64,000 nt of DNA from Hymenolepis diminuta (taxonomy: Eukaryota; Platyhelminthes; Cestoda; Cyclophyllidea; Hymenolepididae), in assembly GCA_900708905.1 (NCBI GenBank), contig CAADRB010000056.1, positions 316,187-380,186 of the forward strand, given 5' to 3'. This document shows positions 39,201 to 49,054 of the stretch, in pieces. Positions within the stretch are counted from its first letter, which is position 1. Every line of letters begins with the position of its first letter. Both the position numbers and the translations under genes were made by a program. The notes under the pieces were generated by a model, which was not told the DNA's origin, made no database searches, and was given only the letters and a program-made list of their open reading frames with translations.

Positions 39201-41598
39201 ACTGTCCAGCACTTGTCAATGAAAATAAATACAAGTTACCCACGAATCCTAGTTACTACGTCCCTCCAAAGATGGAGTATCAAGAGTACATTGATTTCAT
39301 TAAAGTAAGCAATCTGGTACTACTGTAATTTCATTCTCAAAAGTAGTGGAGTTACAGATGTTTTGATTTTGATTTTAGGCTTTACCATCAACCCAAACAC
39401 CGGAGATATTTGGACTGCACGAGAATGTGGATATAGTCCGTCAACAGTCTGAAACGAAGTCCCTGCTCTCTGATGCTCTTCTGACTGCTAATTGCACTGC
39501 TGAAAGTGGTCGAGGTGGACCTTCAACTCCAGGAAGTGATAATCAACTGAATGAAATAGCCACTGATATTATCAGTAAACTCCCACCACCGTTTGATATT
39601 GAAGCTGCTTCTAAGAAGTATCCGCTTGTGTACCAGGAAAGCATGAACACAGTTCTGGTTCAGGAACTGGAGAGATATAACAAGTAGGATCAAGATATTC
39701 TACTTATATTCATGGATTATTAGTATATTCTATTCCAATTTACTGGTGGTGCTCATCTCGAATATGCTTTGCGTTTAGTTTGACAGAGACAATTCGAAAG
39801 AGTCTAAAGAACCTTCAGAAGGCGCTCAGTGGTTTGGAAGTGATGTCTGCAGATTTAGAAAAGGTCATGTCCTCACTGATGATTGGTCGGTTGCCGAGTG
39901 CGTGGGCGCAGCGGTCCTACCCCAGTCTCAAACCTCTTGGCAGTTATATCAACGATCTTTGTGAACGACTCGCATTCTTTGAGGTAAGGTAAAACGGTGA
40001 CATATAATATTTGATTCCCTGTGATTAATCGGTGAATTTAATTGAAGAGTCTACGAGTATTTTAATTCACTTTCATTAATGGTTATTAATGTGGGTAAGA
40101 AGTTTATTTTTTCTGTTCTGTGACCATAAACTTTAGTTTTTCTTCTGCCTTCAGAATTATTAGAAATCTAGTTTTCCTATTTTATTTAGGCTTAGGACAC
40201 GTGAGCTGGTGTCGAGTACAGACTCCTTTTGCAAGTTCGACCTTAAATAGTGTACAGTCCGTACTGTCACCACTTATCGCATTATGAGCATCCTAGATGA
40301 TTTTTTAAAAATACATGATGAATTGAGAAATCGCTTACATTACATGTACCTAATTAACTCATTCCATCTAATAAAACGGTAATCAAACGTGATTCAGTTT
40401 GAAGTAGGCCTAGTAATTGGATGCGTAGGAATAAATCATAGAGTGCTGTTAGGTAAAAGTAATTCATTTATTTATCCAAGAAAAAGTAAATTAGCAATTT
40501 TTTGTTAGTTATTCAAAGAATATGGATATCTGTTAAAACGTGCTAAATTGCAGGGTCTTTGCTTGCATAAGTCTGCCTTTAATGTAATTACGTTATTGAG
40601 CTCTGAAATTTGTAGCCACTTTGGTGGCTAATAATGTTAGGATAAGAAATTAAATGGGATTATTTTGCTAAGCAAAGTACTAGAAGTACTATTTACAGGA
40701 TGACACTTGTTCCTCTTGTAGAAGAATGAACATGTCATTGATCAATGTGACATGTTAGAGATTTAATTTAAAACAGAAGAAGAATTTTCAACTAATCTTT
40801 AGCCGTTAGTCCTCATTTTTCAAATTCTAGACTTTTGGGTTTTAAGTCTCTGATGATGTGAAGTGCAGACTATTATTTTTGATTAGGCAAATGTTGAAAT
40901 ATCATACAGTTGCTGATGTGGGGAATTATTTTTGTGTGGAGTTAAGTCAATTATGTTTTTATTTTATAGCGCTGGTATGAAAACTCAAAGCCTACCATCT
41001 TCTGGTTATCTGGTTTCTTCTTCACTCAAGCCTTCCTGACAGGTGTTCTACAGAACTACGCTCGTCAACATGCTATTCCCATCGACCAGTTAATCTTCGA
41101 TTTCGAAGTTCAACCAACACAAATTATTAATACTCCACCCAAGGAAGGTACATACGTCAACGGACTTTTCACCGACGGTTTTCGATGGGATTATGAGAAG
41201 TGAGTTCTCGCCATTATTATTCTGATTGGTGAATGTTGACTAAAATCGATTTTCTATTGGTAATTTGGTCCTTCAGTTAGGATTAAGTCGTCTATGAAAT
41301 ACTCTTCCTTTTTTCCAGAATGAAACTTGGTGACCAATTACCTAAGGTCCTAAATGAAGTCTTTCCAGTAATTCATCTTCAACCGGTACCGAAAGCTGAG
41401 AGTAAAATGGAGAATAGGGAGGGAAAAGATGGCTACTTCTACATGTGTCCAGTTTATAAGACAAGCGAAAGACGAGGAGTACTTTCAACTACCGGTCATT
41501 CAACCAATTTTGTGTTGCCCGTTTACTTACCCAGTGAACAACACGATAGTTTCTGGATTAAGCGCGGAGCAGCCCTGCTTTGCCAATTAGATAACTAG
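9263..41598 (+). CDS. axonemal inner-arm dynein heavy chain, DNAH3/7/12 type
   Basis: This is a force-generating ATPase of motile cilia and flagella. The model joins 50 coding positions and 49 GT-AG introns (exon coordinates are in the segment entries). The summed length is 12,045 bases, an exact multiple of three, giving 4,014 residues, close to the roughly 4,000 of DNAH7. P-loops are at about residues 1305 (AAA1, GPAGTGKT), 1587 (AAA2, GMPLGGKT), 1943 (AAA3, GVTGTGKS) and 2309 (AAA4, GVGGSGRQS). The stalk covers about 2560-2960, and the protein ends in LLCQLDN. AAA2 with GGKT, the AAA3 and AAA6 motifs and the total length place it in the single-headed inner-arm group; which of DNAH3, 7 or 12 needs a tree. 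In a flatworm it would serve sperm, flame cells and ciliated larvae. The start at 9263 is the first Met in the open frame, and an upstream exon is possible. Position 41 has two alternative exons. Confidence 0.95.
11860..12050 (+). repeat. R3 dispersed repeat, copy 1 (dynein intron 12)
   Basis: This aligns with 12830-12960 and 24290-24475 in the same orientation. Landmarks are ctcagaagactccaaagaa, acgtctggtttag, ttattgtgttaatt and cagataggtaaactcg, with a distal cgccctgtctcaa block also present in copy 3. Confidence 0.6.
12830..12960 (+). repeat. R3 dispersed repeat, copy 2 (dynein intron 13)
   Basis: Shorter copy with tactgcgtacgaaac, aatgtctggtctag, tttattactatgtcaatt and attagataactag, matching copy 3 most closely. 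Confidence 0.55.
15202..15222 (+). repeat. G-run in dynein intron 15
   Basis: About 21 purines, almost all G, in the intron before exon 16. It is low complexity and may reflect instability or assembly uncertainty in length. Confidence 0.6.
16342..18926 (+). other. dynein AAA1 and AAA2, exons 19-25
   Basis: Exons: 16342-16596, 16678-16770, 17127-17273, 17323-17568, 17640-18053, 18126-18350, 18420-18926. AAA1 is the main ATPase. Walker A is [18 protein letters not shown] and Walker B is [19 protein letters not shown], with sensor motif [18 protein letters not shown]. All catalytic positions are present, so the motor should be active. AAA2 has GMPLGGKT and the conserved [15 protein letters not shown] and [20 protein letters not shown] blocks. 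The donor at 17569 (gttgga) is atypical. It adds one Leu relative to the family as I remember it, so that junction may be off by a codon. Confidence 0.88.
22160..22208. repeat. near-perfect palindrome built from a minisatellite unit
   Basis: Two 23-base arms (22160-22182 and 22186-22208) are exact reverse complements around a 3-base centre (gcc). Each arm contains tatattgaccttgatcc or its complement. The same unit reappears as a direct tandem array after the N gap (23171 onward), so the palindrome looks like a head-to-head junction of that satellite. Confidence 0.85.
22262..23170. other. assembly gap (909 N)
   Basis: A run of undetermined bases in dynein intron 28, bounded on both sides by units of the same 30-bp minisatellite. 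The hidden sequence is probably a longer satellite array. Reading frames spanning it are artefacts. Confidence 0.95.
23171..23223. repeat. 30-bp tandem minisatellite, edge of array
   Basis: One full unit (23171-23200) and most of a second (23201-23223), each beginning cggggggtatattgacc. The array is truncated on the left by the N gap. Confidence 0.8.
24290..24475 (+). repeat. R3 dispersed repeat, copy 3 (dynein intron 30)
   Basis: The same family as 11860 and 12830. It includes actgcacagaaaactcc, acgtcatgtctag, ttattctgtcaatc, attagatagacaaact and a final aggcgtcctatctca block. Confidence 0.6.
25272..28410 (+). other. dynein AAA4, exons 31-33
   Basis: Exons: 25272-25464, 26074-26460, 28157-28410. 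The P-loop is GVGGSGRQS, with Arg where AAA1 and AAA3 have Lys, as is usual for AAA4 of axonemal dyneins. Walker B-like [17 protein letters not shown] and the [26 protein letters not shown] block follow. The exon 32/33 junction gives [12 protein letters not shown]. Confidence 0.88.
28157..30454 (+). other. dynein stalk and microtubule-binding domain, exons 33-36
   Basis: Exons 28481-29006, 29049-29327 and 30060-30454 (with the end of 28157-28410) encode the antiparallel coiled coil and its tip. CC1 runs from [15 protein letters not shown] through heptad-rich Glu/Ala sequence to [11 protein letters not shown]. The tip holds the conserved KPADIT, VKSM.NPP and [12 protein letters not shown] blocks. 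CC2 starts near [16 protein letters not shown] and ends with [10 protein letters not shown]. This part binds the microtubule and relays its state to the AAA ring. Confidence 0.88.
30060..33938 (+). other. dynein AAA5 and buttress, exons 36-40
   Basis: Exons: 30060-30454, 32863-33077, 33148-33340, 33503-33695, 33766-33938. AAA5 includes [30 protein letters not shown] and [13 protein letters not shown]. Exons 39-40 encode the Glu/Lys-rich buttress coiled coil ([10 protein letters not shown] to ADETHKKID), which touches the stalk. Exon 40 ends [17 protein letters not shown] with the last codon split (AG + next base); this is the donor that must choose between exons 41a and 41b. The 2.4-kb intron before 32863 contains an R2 repeat. 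Confidence 0.87.
30650..30915 (+). repeat. R2 dispersed repeat, copy 1 (dynein intron 36)
   Basis: About 265 bases alignable end to end with 51780-52035. Shared blocks are gcaacttaacacagaagcca, gcttaaacaaata, aaagtgtctt and atagaagaaatatt, followed by a GGGA/AAAATAATTAT stretch and tttcttcta. No open frame is conserved between the copies. Confidence 0.7.
34003..34143 (+). other. alternative exon 41a of the dynein gene
   Basis: 141 bases flanked by an acceptor (ctccag) and a strong donor (gtaagt). It enters with one base (completing AG-T, Ser) and leaves with two (CT). It encodes [35 protein letters not shown] and [13 protein letters not shown]. It shares 27 of 48 residues with exon 41b. Relative to the family pattern [19 protein letters not shown] this version is the more divergent of the two. 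It is 64 bases downstream of exon 40. Confidence 0.85.
34726..34746. repeat. (CT)n microsatellite between exons 41a and 41b
   Basis: A run of CT dinucleotides about 600 bases downstream of exon 41a. It ends in an AG and so resembles a strong polypyrimidine-AG, but no exon homologous to 41a or 41b follows it. Confidence 0.75.
35085..35101 (+). repeat. G-rich tract between exons 41a and 41b
   Basis: Three G-runs (3, 5 and 7 G) separated by single A bases on the sense strand of the intron separating the two alternative exons. This could form RNA secondary structure, though a fourth G-run is not separate. Confidence 0.5.
35878..36018 (+). other. alternative exon 41b of the dynein gene
   Basis: 141 bases, the same length and phases as exon 41a (one base in, completing AG-C, Ser; two bases out, AT). 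The acceptor is gaaacag and the donor gtgaga. It encodes [35 protein letters not shown] and [12 protein letters not shown]. This is closer than 41a to the usual dynein heavy chain sequence here. Including both exons would keep the frame but duplicate a 47-residue structural segment, so use of one or the other is expected. The next exon (37626) joins either one in frame. Confidence 0.87.
36120..36260 (+). repeat. R5 dispersed repeat, copy 1 (dynein intron 41)
   Basis: Aligns with 62555-62710. Shared pattern: attcaaggaagt/aaccctattatagaaagt region, then gagagaatttatc, ccactcttatgagaaactcg, attcaacc and gaccagaatt. Only two copies are seen in the window. Confidence 0.5.
37626..41598 (+). other. 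dynein AAA6 and C-terminal domain, exons 42-50
   Basis: Exons: 37626-37929, 37998-38402, 38639-38779, 38862-39023, 39095-39304, 39379-39683, 39779-39983, 40970-41199, 41319-41598 (stop at 41596-41598). Diagnostic blocks are [14 protein letters not shown] ([10 protein letters not shown]), [120 protein letters not shown], and [20 protein letters not shown]. All are in frame, with no frameshift or stop, so the gene looks intact to the end. Confidence 0.92.
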
Positions 41599-42744
41599 AT
41601 ACATACATTCTCAGCATTTATTCTACTAGATCCCTACTTGTCAGCTAATATATCTCTCTGATCTTCACAATCCTTTGTCAGCTTTCTTATGACGAGAACG
41701 CTAGAAAGCTTTTCTTTGACTACTATTGGCAACATCAGGAAAAATCAATTTATAATTAGTCACTTGTTGCTCAGTTACTTTGGTCCAATCCCCATTAGCT
41801 TGGATGCAGTTTTTCGATACTATCCACTGTACTTTAAATTTTCCCAAAAGCGAATAGAGGCATTGGAAAATTTGCTCAAACCATATAATTAGTATTGGGG
41901 TTGCACAGTACTGAATTATAAAATACCGCACTGAAATATAATAATGGTACCGTCAGGATATACCTATTAAGCGGAGACCATGCACGCACTTTATGCAATT
42001 CAATTATCAGGGCATGACAGTTCGTCACATAGGGAATGGAATGCACTTATTTGTGGCCAATAATAATGCGAATGCATCAAGCACGATACATATATTAATG
42101 ACGATGAGAAGCATTGAGTAATGACACAAACAGAATAAAGACACCCTCATCGTAATAAAATAATCACATGAGGAATGAAGTTTGTAAGCAGTCTGAACAG
42201 AATAGGAGTTTATTAGAAAGAAGGTATATAATTTAATGGAATACGGTTGTCTGAATGTGAATAGGGGAGAGAGGGAGGAGGGAGTGTGAGTGTACCAGAA
42301 ATCTCACACAGCTTGTATATTATTTTTTTTGGGTCACTCGAAAGTATCTGCGGACCTTGAATGGTTGCCTCCTCTTCCGCGCCGGATACACTTAAAAAGT
42401 AAAACATTTTTGAGTGGTTAAATAATACGCCCATTTTGATTGGAGGTGAGATCATAGTCATGGACCGTTCTGGTTTATCATGGCGACCTCATATATATCA
42501 TTTATAAGTTGAAATGAATAAGTCGCAAAGACGCGGATAAGAATTTAATTCATTACCCTATCTTAAATCTCTATTTTGAATATAACACCAATACGGAGAA
42601 ATTGTTTCAAAGGGATTTTTCGATTATGTATATTTCTTTCAATTAGTACAACAAATTCAACATAAAACATTCTCTTGTAAGAAATATGATCGATTGTAGA
42701 GAACGATTCAAAAGTAACCTACTTTAAAGATCCCGGGGCAACCA

Positions 42745-42962
42745 AATATTCAAGAACATGTCAAAATCTTGACACGCAATGGAGTTCAGGAATCAATTCG
42801 GGCGGCAAGATATTGATGAATAATCGTAGGGGGTGCATGCCCAAATCGATGCAAAGACCATAAAGAATTGTCATGAAAGACTCATAGCCACAATCTTTAT
42901 CTAAACCCTGAGCGGTACGATTCGAAAGTCTTATAAAGTTCCATGCTATTTTGGCTCTTCTC
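42745..42962 (-). repeat. R4 dispersed repeat, copy 1
   Basis: Aligns with 44175-44345 and 59085-59235, best around caaatcgatgcaaagaccat. On the minus strand all three copies carry a similar peptide around L-x-G-L-x-I-D-L. The frame is open here (MTILYGLCIDLGMHPLRLF) but broken in the other two. It could be a decayed transposon or gene fragment family. Confidence 0.5.
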
Positions 42963-44174
42963 AAGAATTTTTTATACAGATTTGTTAAAAATTAAATTAA
43001 TTACGTCACTCAAAAGGCCTAGTTGTCACAACGGAGACAAATAGAATTATCAAATCTATGTTGTTAGTGTGTAGGTTGGAAGATATGGCGTGCTTAAAGA
43101 AAATTTGTTTGATAAGGTTTTATTGATCTAGATGACAACTTGGGTGGCAGATCACATCACATTGGTAATAATGATAATATGTAAATTCATTTCATTTTAA
43201 TGAGTCAGCGAAGAATTTGACTTTTGCGTCATTTCATAAAATTTTACGGGTTTTGATTTTCTGTGAATCTTTGCTTTTATGAAATTTGCTGGCCTTAGAA
43301 TTTCAATAAGATTTGGGCAGATTTTACAGAAAGTTAATTTGGTCTAAACATTGGAACCTGTATTTCTCTTTGCAACAAATTTATTTACGAAAATTTACCA
43401 TTCTATAGAGGCTATTGCTCAGAATTCCAACTATTGCTCTTTGAGCATTATTTCATTCATTGATTGATTTGCCTAGTCCCCTAAACAAGAGAAAAAAAAT
43501 TATTGCTTTTTTGTCTCGTTTGAGGCTTAAATTCACTTTAGTATTGGCACCAGTGACATTTACGAACTTGTCGTGGACATAATTCCTTTAACCAATCTTG
43601 AAAAAAGGGAAATAAAGCAATCATGTTATTGGACAATTTTGTTTATACGTACGCACTTACACTACGTCGGTTTTTCAATTGAAATATTTCCCGGCTCGCG
43701 TCAGGACGTGCTGGAGATTTTAAAAGTCACCTGACGTTGGTAGGATATTATAGCTTTTTTTAGAAAATAAAGTAGATTTTATGGAGTGGGTATATTTTGT
43801 GTTGGCTTGTTGTGACTTGTGATTGTGCTTGCGTAAAAAATGAGTAAATAAACTTTCAAGCTCGTAAGTGTCTGTAATCGTACGTAACTTGGCTAAATTT
43901 AGAATATTGTTCTCTTCTATTTCATTTAATTAATTATGGTCTGTAAGCACCAAGTTGATTTTGAAGTAACGGGACTACTTTTTTGTAAGTGTAGTGCTAC
44001 TGTGTTGATTAATTTAGCCAATGTGTCCTTTAGGAATATATTTTTCAAAATATGCCTTTAAAGCAAAAGCGTAACTTTTAATAGTGGATATTAAATAATA
44101 TTATATATATTTTTAGAATATATACCTTTATTAAGATGCTATAAAGACACCATATCGGGATCTACAAACTTTTA

Positions 44175-44345
44175 AAAGTTCAAGAACGTGTCAAGTTATC
44201 CGTATGAAAGGCTGTCCGAGTGCAAAGATGGTGGTGGATCATTAAGGAAGAACATGCTCAAATCGATTCAATGATCATAAAGAAATTCCATGCTCATTTA
44301 AGGGCCTCGTTTTCTTTAAAAGTAGCCCAAGCGGTTCGAAAAATT
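44175..44345 (-). repeat. R4 dispersed repeat, copy 2
   Basis: Shares caagaacgtgtcaa, ctcaaatcgattcaatgatc, ataaagaaattccatgc and gcggttcgaaa with copy 1. The minus-strand frame is interrupted. Confidence 0.5.
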
Positions 44346-45740
44346 GCTTTCAAACGTTCGTATAAAATTTTAATTTTAAATACTACCTCCATGATATATA
44401 GTCTATGATAAAGCACTTTTAAAGTAAAATTTATTGAATATTAAACTACTTAATCTTTCTATTGAGAGTTATTTCTCAATCATTCTATTATTATTGTGCA
44501 ACTATATAATACAAGCATCCCAATGAAGTATTACTGCGAAATATTATATGTCAAGTTCAACAATGGCTAAAATAAACTTTGTTATTTAGCGACTTTCTAG
44601 GTTTGTCGAGAATGAACATATTGACCGACAGAATTCAATAATGTTAACTGAAATGGCCACTAATGTAACCTAGGCTGTCTTCTTTGGCCTCAATTCTTCA
44701 GATCCAAAAGAAAAGAAGATAGATATCCAAGTCAAACGAAAATAGTGATCTCAAAAAGAGTGAGATTTGGAAAACAGTTAGCCGATAGGTAAGATAATAA
44801 TAAAAGCGGTATTGGTGAGATCTGTGGGGTTCACAACGCTACTAAGGTTGATCGAAGGGATCTCGAGCGTGCTTGAACATTCTGGAAAGTGCAGTCGTGC
44901 TATCAATCGTGTACTGAACAGGTGCGGCGTGCGTGGGGAGGTCTTCCAGCTAATCAGGGATCAATATTTCTGAAACGTAGCATTGATTGTACTCAATGAC
45001 TAAACAGTTAGCCATAGTTTGCAATAAACTTTCTTCATTCGATACCTTCTTTGTTCTTGCTGCTTTGGACATAGCCTAGCAAATTCTGCGGACAAATTTA
45101 TATTAAAGAACTTTGCTAGAGACTGGATGTACTTGTCAGCAGCTAGTTGGACCTTTAGGAGGATTACTAAGGTTTAGTAAGCACTAGGTTTATTTGTATA
45201 TTTTCCGCAAAATTTTGTAGAAAGGCAGTTTATAAAGTTTAAATAGGCTTTTTAATCCAATCCGAGTCCAGGAATCGATCCTTCTCGAATGTAATAAGTT
45301 AAAGCATTTTTTTAAGCACATTGAACTAATTCATTGGGCAATTCCTTAAAAGTGAAGTGAAATTTCACTTGCTGACTTCTTGGGGTTCTCACCAAATGAT
45401 TCAACCAGCATCTTCTCAAGTGAATGTATTATTTTTTTTGAAAAATTTATTTAGCAAATACATCACTATCTCGAATCTCACAAAGCAACTCAGTTTTCAC
45501 AGTGATTAATCACCTTAATCTGATTGATTTAATTTTATTTGATGAAAGCAACAAATTTTTCAGAACTCACTAACTAATAAATTCGGAAGGAAAAGTTAAT
45601 AAAAATATAAAAAAAGGATTTCCCCTTAGTGAAAGTATATTTTGTGCAAGATAAAACATAACACAATCTCCAGTTCACAAGCAAATAAGTCATAACCATC
45701 TTTTTCTATTTGAACCTAAAATGGATATAAAACAATCCAT

Positions 45741-45746
45741 TTTATT
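45741..45746 (-). promoter_or_regulatory. poly(A) signal AATAAA for maspardin
   Basis: Canonical hexamer on the minus strand about 53 bases past the maspardin stop codon. Confidence 0.6.
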
Positions 45747-45798
45747 ACTGAACTCTGGGTAATGCTGTAAAATATCTGACTCACATTTGATTTCTGAA

Positions 45799-48159
45799 CT
45801 AAGAATCATCTGAAATAGATGGCGAGAATGGAGTCCCCACGTACGCATCATAGTGCATCTAGAAATAATAACGTTTGAAATTATTCATTTTAGTCATAAT
45901 TTCGCACAAATAAGACGCAATACTACATACACATAAAGTTAAATGACAATGTAAATAAAATAGTGAATAAGTAGATGAAAATCTACCATTTCGAAGAAGT
46001 ATTGATCATATAAAATGAGATTTTGCTTGGTATAGTTATACATCTGATTGAAAAATTGAATTTTGCTACCCTTGATGACTGAGGTTCCGACTGGTTATAA
46101 TTATATCTATTTAATAGTTCCGAAAAAGATGAAACTTGAATTGACAAAATATACTGACCTTCATATAGGTTGCGAATTCATCATATCGACTGAGGAAGGG
46201 AAAATGGCCTCCAGTATCAAGGCTGGCGACCTTTGCCTCGGGGTAGGCCCGGTGGACACTGCTGTATTGATTCTTATAAGAAGTCTCTATATCGCCAACC
46301 TATATTCAGAGCAAAATAAAGTAATTCAGTGTTATTAAATTTCGAAAGCTCGGAGTCTAAGTCGTGTTCGAAACAAAAATCTACGCCGGTCGACATTGAT
46401 ATAATTAAGTAGGTATAAGAGATTGGATGAAATAAATTATTTATTTGGAAACATTATATTAACGCTTAAGCGCACAAGATTTTGAAGACTGTCACATTAC
46501 AAAAACTTTCCATTAAGAAATCAAACTATTGTCCCATTTAGTGTATTATATTAAAATAATACTTCTTGAATATTCATACCATCTTCAAAATATAGCTTTT
46601 TACCCTATGCGAAAGGTCATACTCAAATTTGTCGAATAAAAATCTCAGAAAAAATGTTCGTTTGATGAATTAAAAATTATAATCAAAATTACTATATACA
46701 CATGTATGCAACCGAACCCGAGGTGAAAAAAAACTATTCGTCAAATGAGAGAGCCATAGCAGTACATTCTTACAAGCTAACCGACACTATTAATAGAAAC
46801 AATAATAACTTCCATTCAAAGATATGTCAAATAGCGCACCGCAAAAATTACTTAGTTCTTTTTAGAAGCAAATTGCATTTTGCTAAAGTAAAGTAAAAAA
46901 ATCGAAAGAAGTGGAATTCGTGTGACATTCTGATTCTCGTGTTATATCTTTTAAAAGTGTGCTTCTTATATTCAACCAAAAAAATATAAATTGAGACACA
47001 AATTGCATACAAGCTTTAAAAAATGTTTTCAAAATTATTAATCTTCAATAAATGAAGAAAGAAGTGCATTTGAACGGAAAGCAAACCTCTATAATTGTAA
47101 TGTCCGCTTTCTGAAGTTCTTCTGTTGCAACAATATTTGTACGACAAGCCATTGTTAGACGTGATGCCAATTCACCCTGAGACATTTTATTGCACTAAGG
47201 TATTAGAAGAAGATATAAAACTTTTGTTAATAAAGTGTACTGGAAGTCTTTGGAAAATGTAAAAATTAATACATGGATTGAGATCATAAGTCAATAAAAT
47301 GTATACGTCGAGCCCTGATATCGTTTCGAGATATAAAATTTTACAATAATTACAATTAAAATAAAAATATTAGATAGATAAAACATTGACAATTTATTCT
47401 TCTGCTTTCTGCTAATATGTCAGGATAAATTAAAGTAAAACAAACAAGAATTTTTAGATAGAAAACATACCTGATCTCTTGCCGATTTTGATGCTTCCTT
47501 TATTTCATTGTCAGCATTATCGGAAACACATGGATATTCGAATGTCATTCGAAGCATAGGTAAAGGCAACAACCAAAACCTAGAATAGGAATCAACAATG
47601 AAAATTAAAAAGCTTTGATATGAATCTTACAAAGGATCAACCTATTTCAACCCACATTTTAGCTGAATAACGCGTTTCAAAGCAATATGTATCAGTGTAC
47701 GTGTTGCATAGAATAAGTGATTTTACGCGGCCGCTAGAGGCAGCACAAAATTCACAAAATTTTTGGGCTAGGAATCCACCGAGGGAAGCACCAACGATAT
47801 GAACAGCCACTAAATGCAATTCATCGAGGAGTTTCAGAAAGACTTCGCAAAATGCATTAGTGGTGTACGTTTCAGGGTAATTCATCTAAAGGTAAATAGG
47901 AATACTGCACTCACCGAGATTATCCGAAATTTTTCGTTTGATAAAAAAGTTTGGACTTTGTAAAATATTGAAGCATCGCAAGTTGTTGGTGGTAAGCAGA
48001 CTATTGGACATGAAATCTCCCTAGGCCCGGTATCATACATATCAATGGTATATTTGTCTATTTTGATCTATTATCGATAAAATTGTATCGTTTAATTACA
48101 GTCGTTTTATTCGAAGATTTTATGAATGTTTCATAATCGAACATATTCGGACTGTCCAT
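45799..48159 (-). CDS. SPG21: maspardin (SPG21/ACP33), alpha/beta-hydrolase fold
   Basis: Rebuilt from seven exons: 48159-48100, 48067-47915, 47885-47656, 47579-47471, 47194-47087, 46299-46159, 45858-45799; two introns are only 29 and 32 bp. The total is 861 bases, 286 residues (human 308), with all phases matching. Maspardin is an endosome/trans-Golgi-associated protein mutated in human Mast syndrome. Recognisable blocks are MYDTGPREISCPIVCLPP (residues 30-47), LLDELHL..VHIVGASLGGFLAQKF (90-114, nucleophile-elbow Ser105), VKSLILCNTYTDT (125-137), FWLLP..ML (149-157), GELASRLT (191-198) and AYPEAKVASLDTGGHFPFLSR (238-258). His252 sits where hydrolases carry the catalytic His. The ORFs at plus 46063-46338 and the 48.1-kb region are explained by these exons. 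The identity is solid; the short last exon (MHYDAYVGTPF...) is less certain. Confidence 0.9.
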
Positions 48160-48844
48160 GGCGTCTGTGTAACAGTAATTCAAAGGGCAAGAACAACCGA
48201 TGCGCGTGCAATCCAAGGACAGGTAAATAACACCGCGTCTTTCAAGAATAAAAATTAACCTATTAAAACAAACAAATAAATTTTCCCTTTTATCAAAACG
48301 GCATAAAAATGTAACAGTCTGTTGTGTTTACTATTTATTTTTGTTATTGATTTAAATTACGTTCGTTCTGATTTGTTGATACATTTCATATAGGAGATTT
48401 ATTAACGAGTATTATTATGACACAAATGCTGTTTAATAAAAGATATGTCCTTTATAATATATTTTTGCATTCTTTGAATGGTGTGTATAACTGCATGATA
48501 TACTACTTAATTTTATAATGTTCACAAGTATCGCCTGATACGGCATATTTTTTTATTTTATGTTCATCACCTCGGGCACAAATTATGCCGGCAAAATTTT
48601 AATTTAAATTTGATAGCACAGATCTATTTATTTAGTTATTTATTTTCCCAAACTAAGCATTTCTAAAATTTTGTTGAGTATCTGAGTGCAACCCCATTGA
48701 AAATCATTGGACCCTCGGATAATATTTATTGATCTGTATTGCTGTTTCAATATGTTATATGCCTATGTAGTACATAGACATAAAGCTTTTTAGTTCAAAC
48801 CCATGCTTTCTCTTTTTGGTCGCTGTGTTATCATATTGTGAATC

Positions 48845-49050
48845 TGTTATAATGTTGGGGTCTATTGATCGAATAGATGGAATAAATCGAGTCACTCATA
48901 TCGTCAGATCATTTCGGAGACGGCAGGCAAGCCACCTCCCCCCCCCATTTATTAATTAGTAAAATGGGTTTATGTATATATAATTTTTTCTCTTGACTTC
49001 AGTCATGTCTTGCCGTTGGTGTCTCTGCGTGACGATCGACATATATACGA
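48845..49050 (+). repeat. R1 dispersed repeat, copy 2 (truncated)
   Basis: Carries gatcgaatagatggaata, cgtcagatcatttcgg, GGCAGGCAAGCC with a C-run, and gtctctgcgtgacgatcgac. The family sequence stops where the foldback element begins, suggesting truncation by that insertion. Confidence 0.65.
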
Positions 49051-49054
49051 GTCA

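Larger units (their letters stand above)
41599..45740. other. intergenic DNA between dynein and maspardin 3' ends
   Basis: Convergent 3' ends: the dynein stop is at 41598 and the maspardin poly(A) signal at 45741-45746. Two R4 repeat copies lie here. The minus-strand frame 42213-42461 is Ser/Pro-rich but has no recognisable motif or support. Nothing else was identified. Confidence 0.55.

Noticed and set aside
42213..42461. Minus-strand frame of 82 codons, Ser/Pro-rich
   Set aside because: No family resemblance and no exon context; left as intergenic.
46063..46338. Plus-strand frame of 91 codons with a Met start
   Set aside because: Antisense to the maspardin exon 46159-46299, which has recognisable protein similarity and splice sites.
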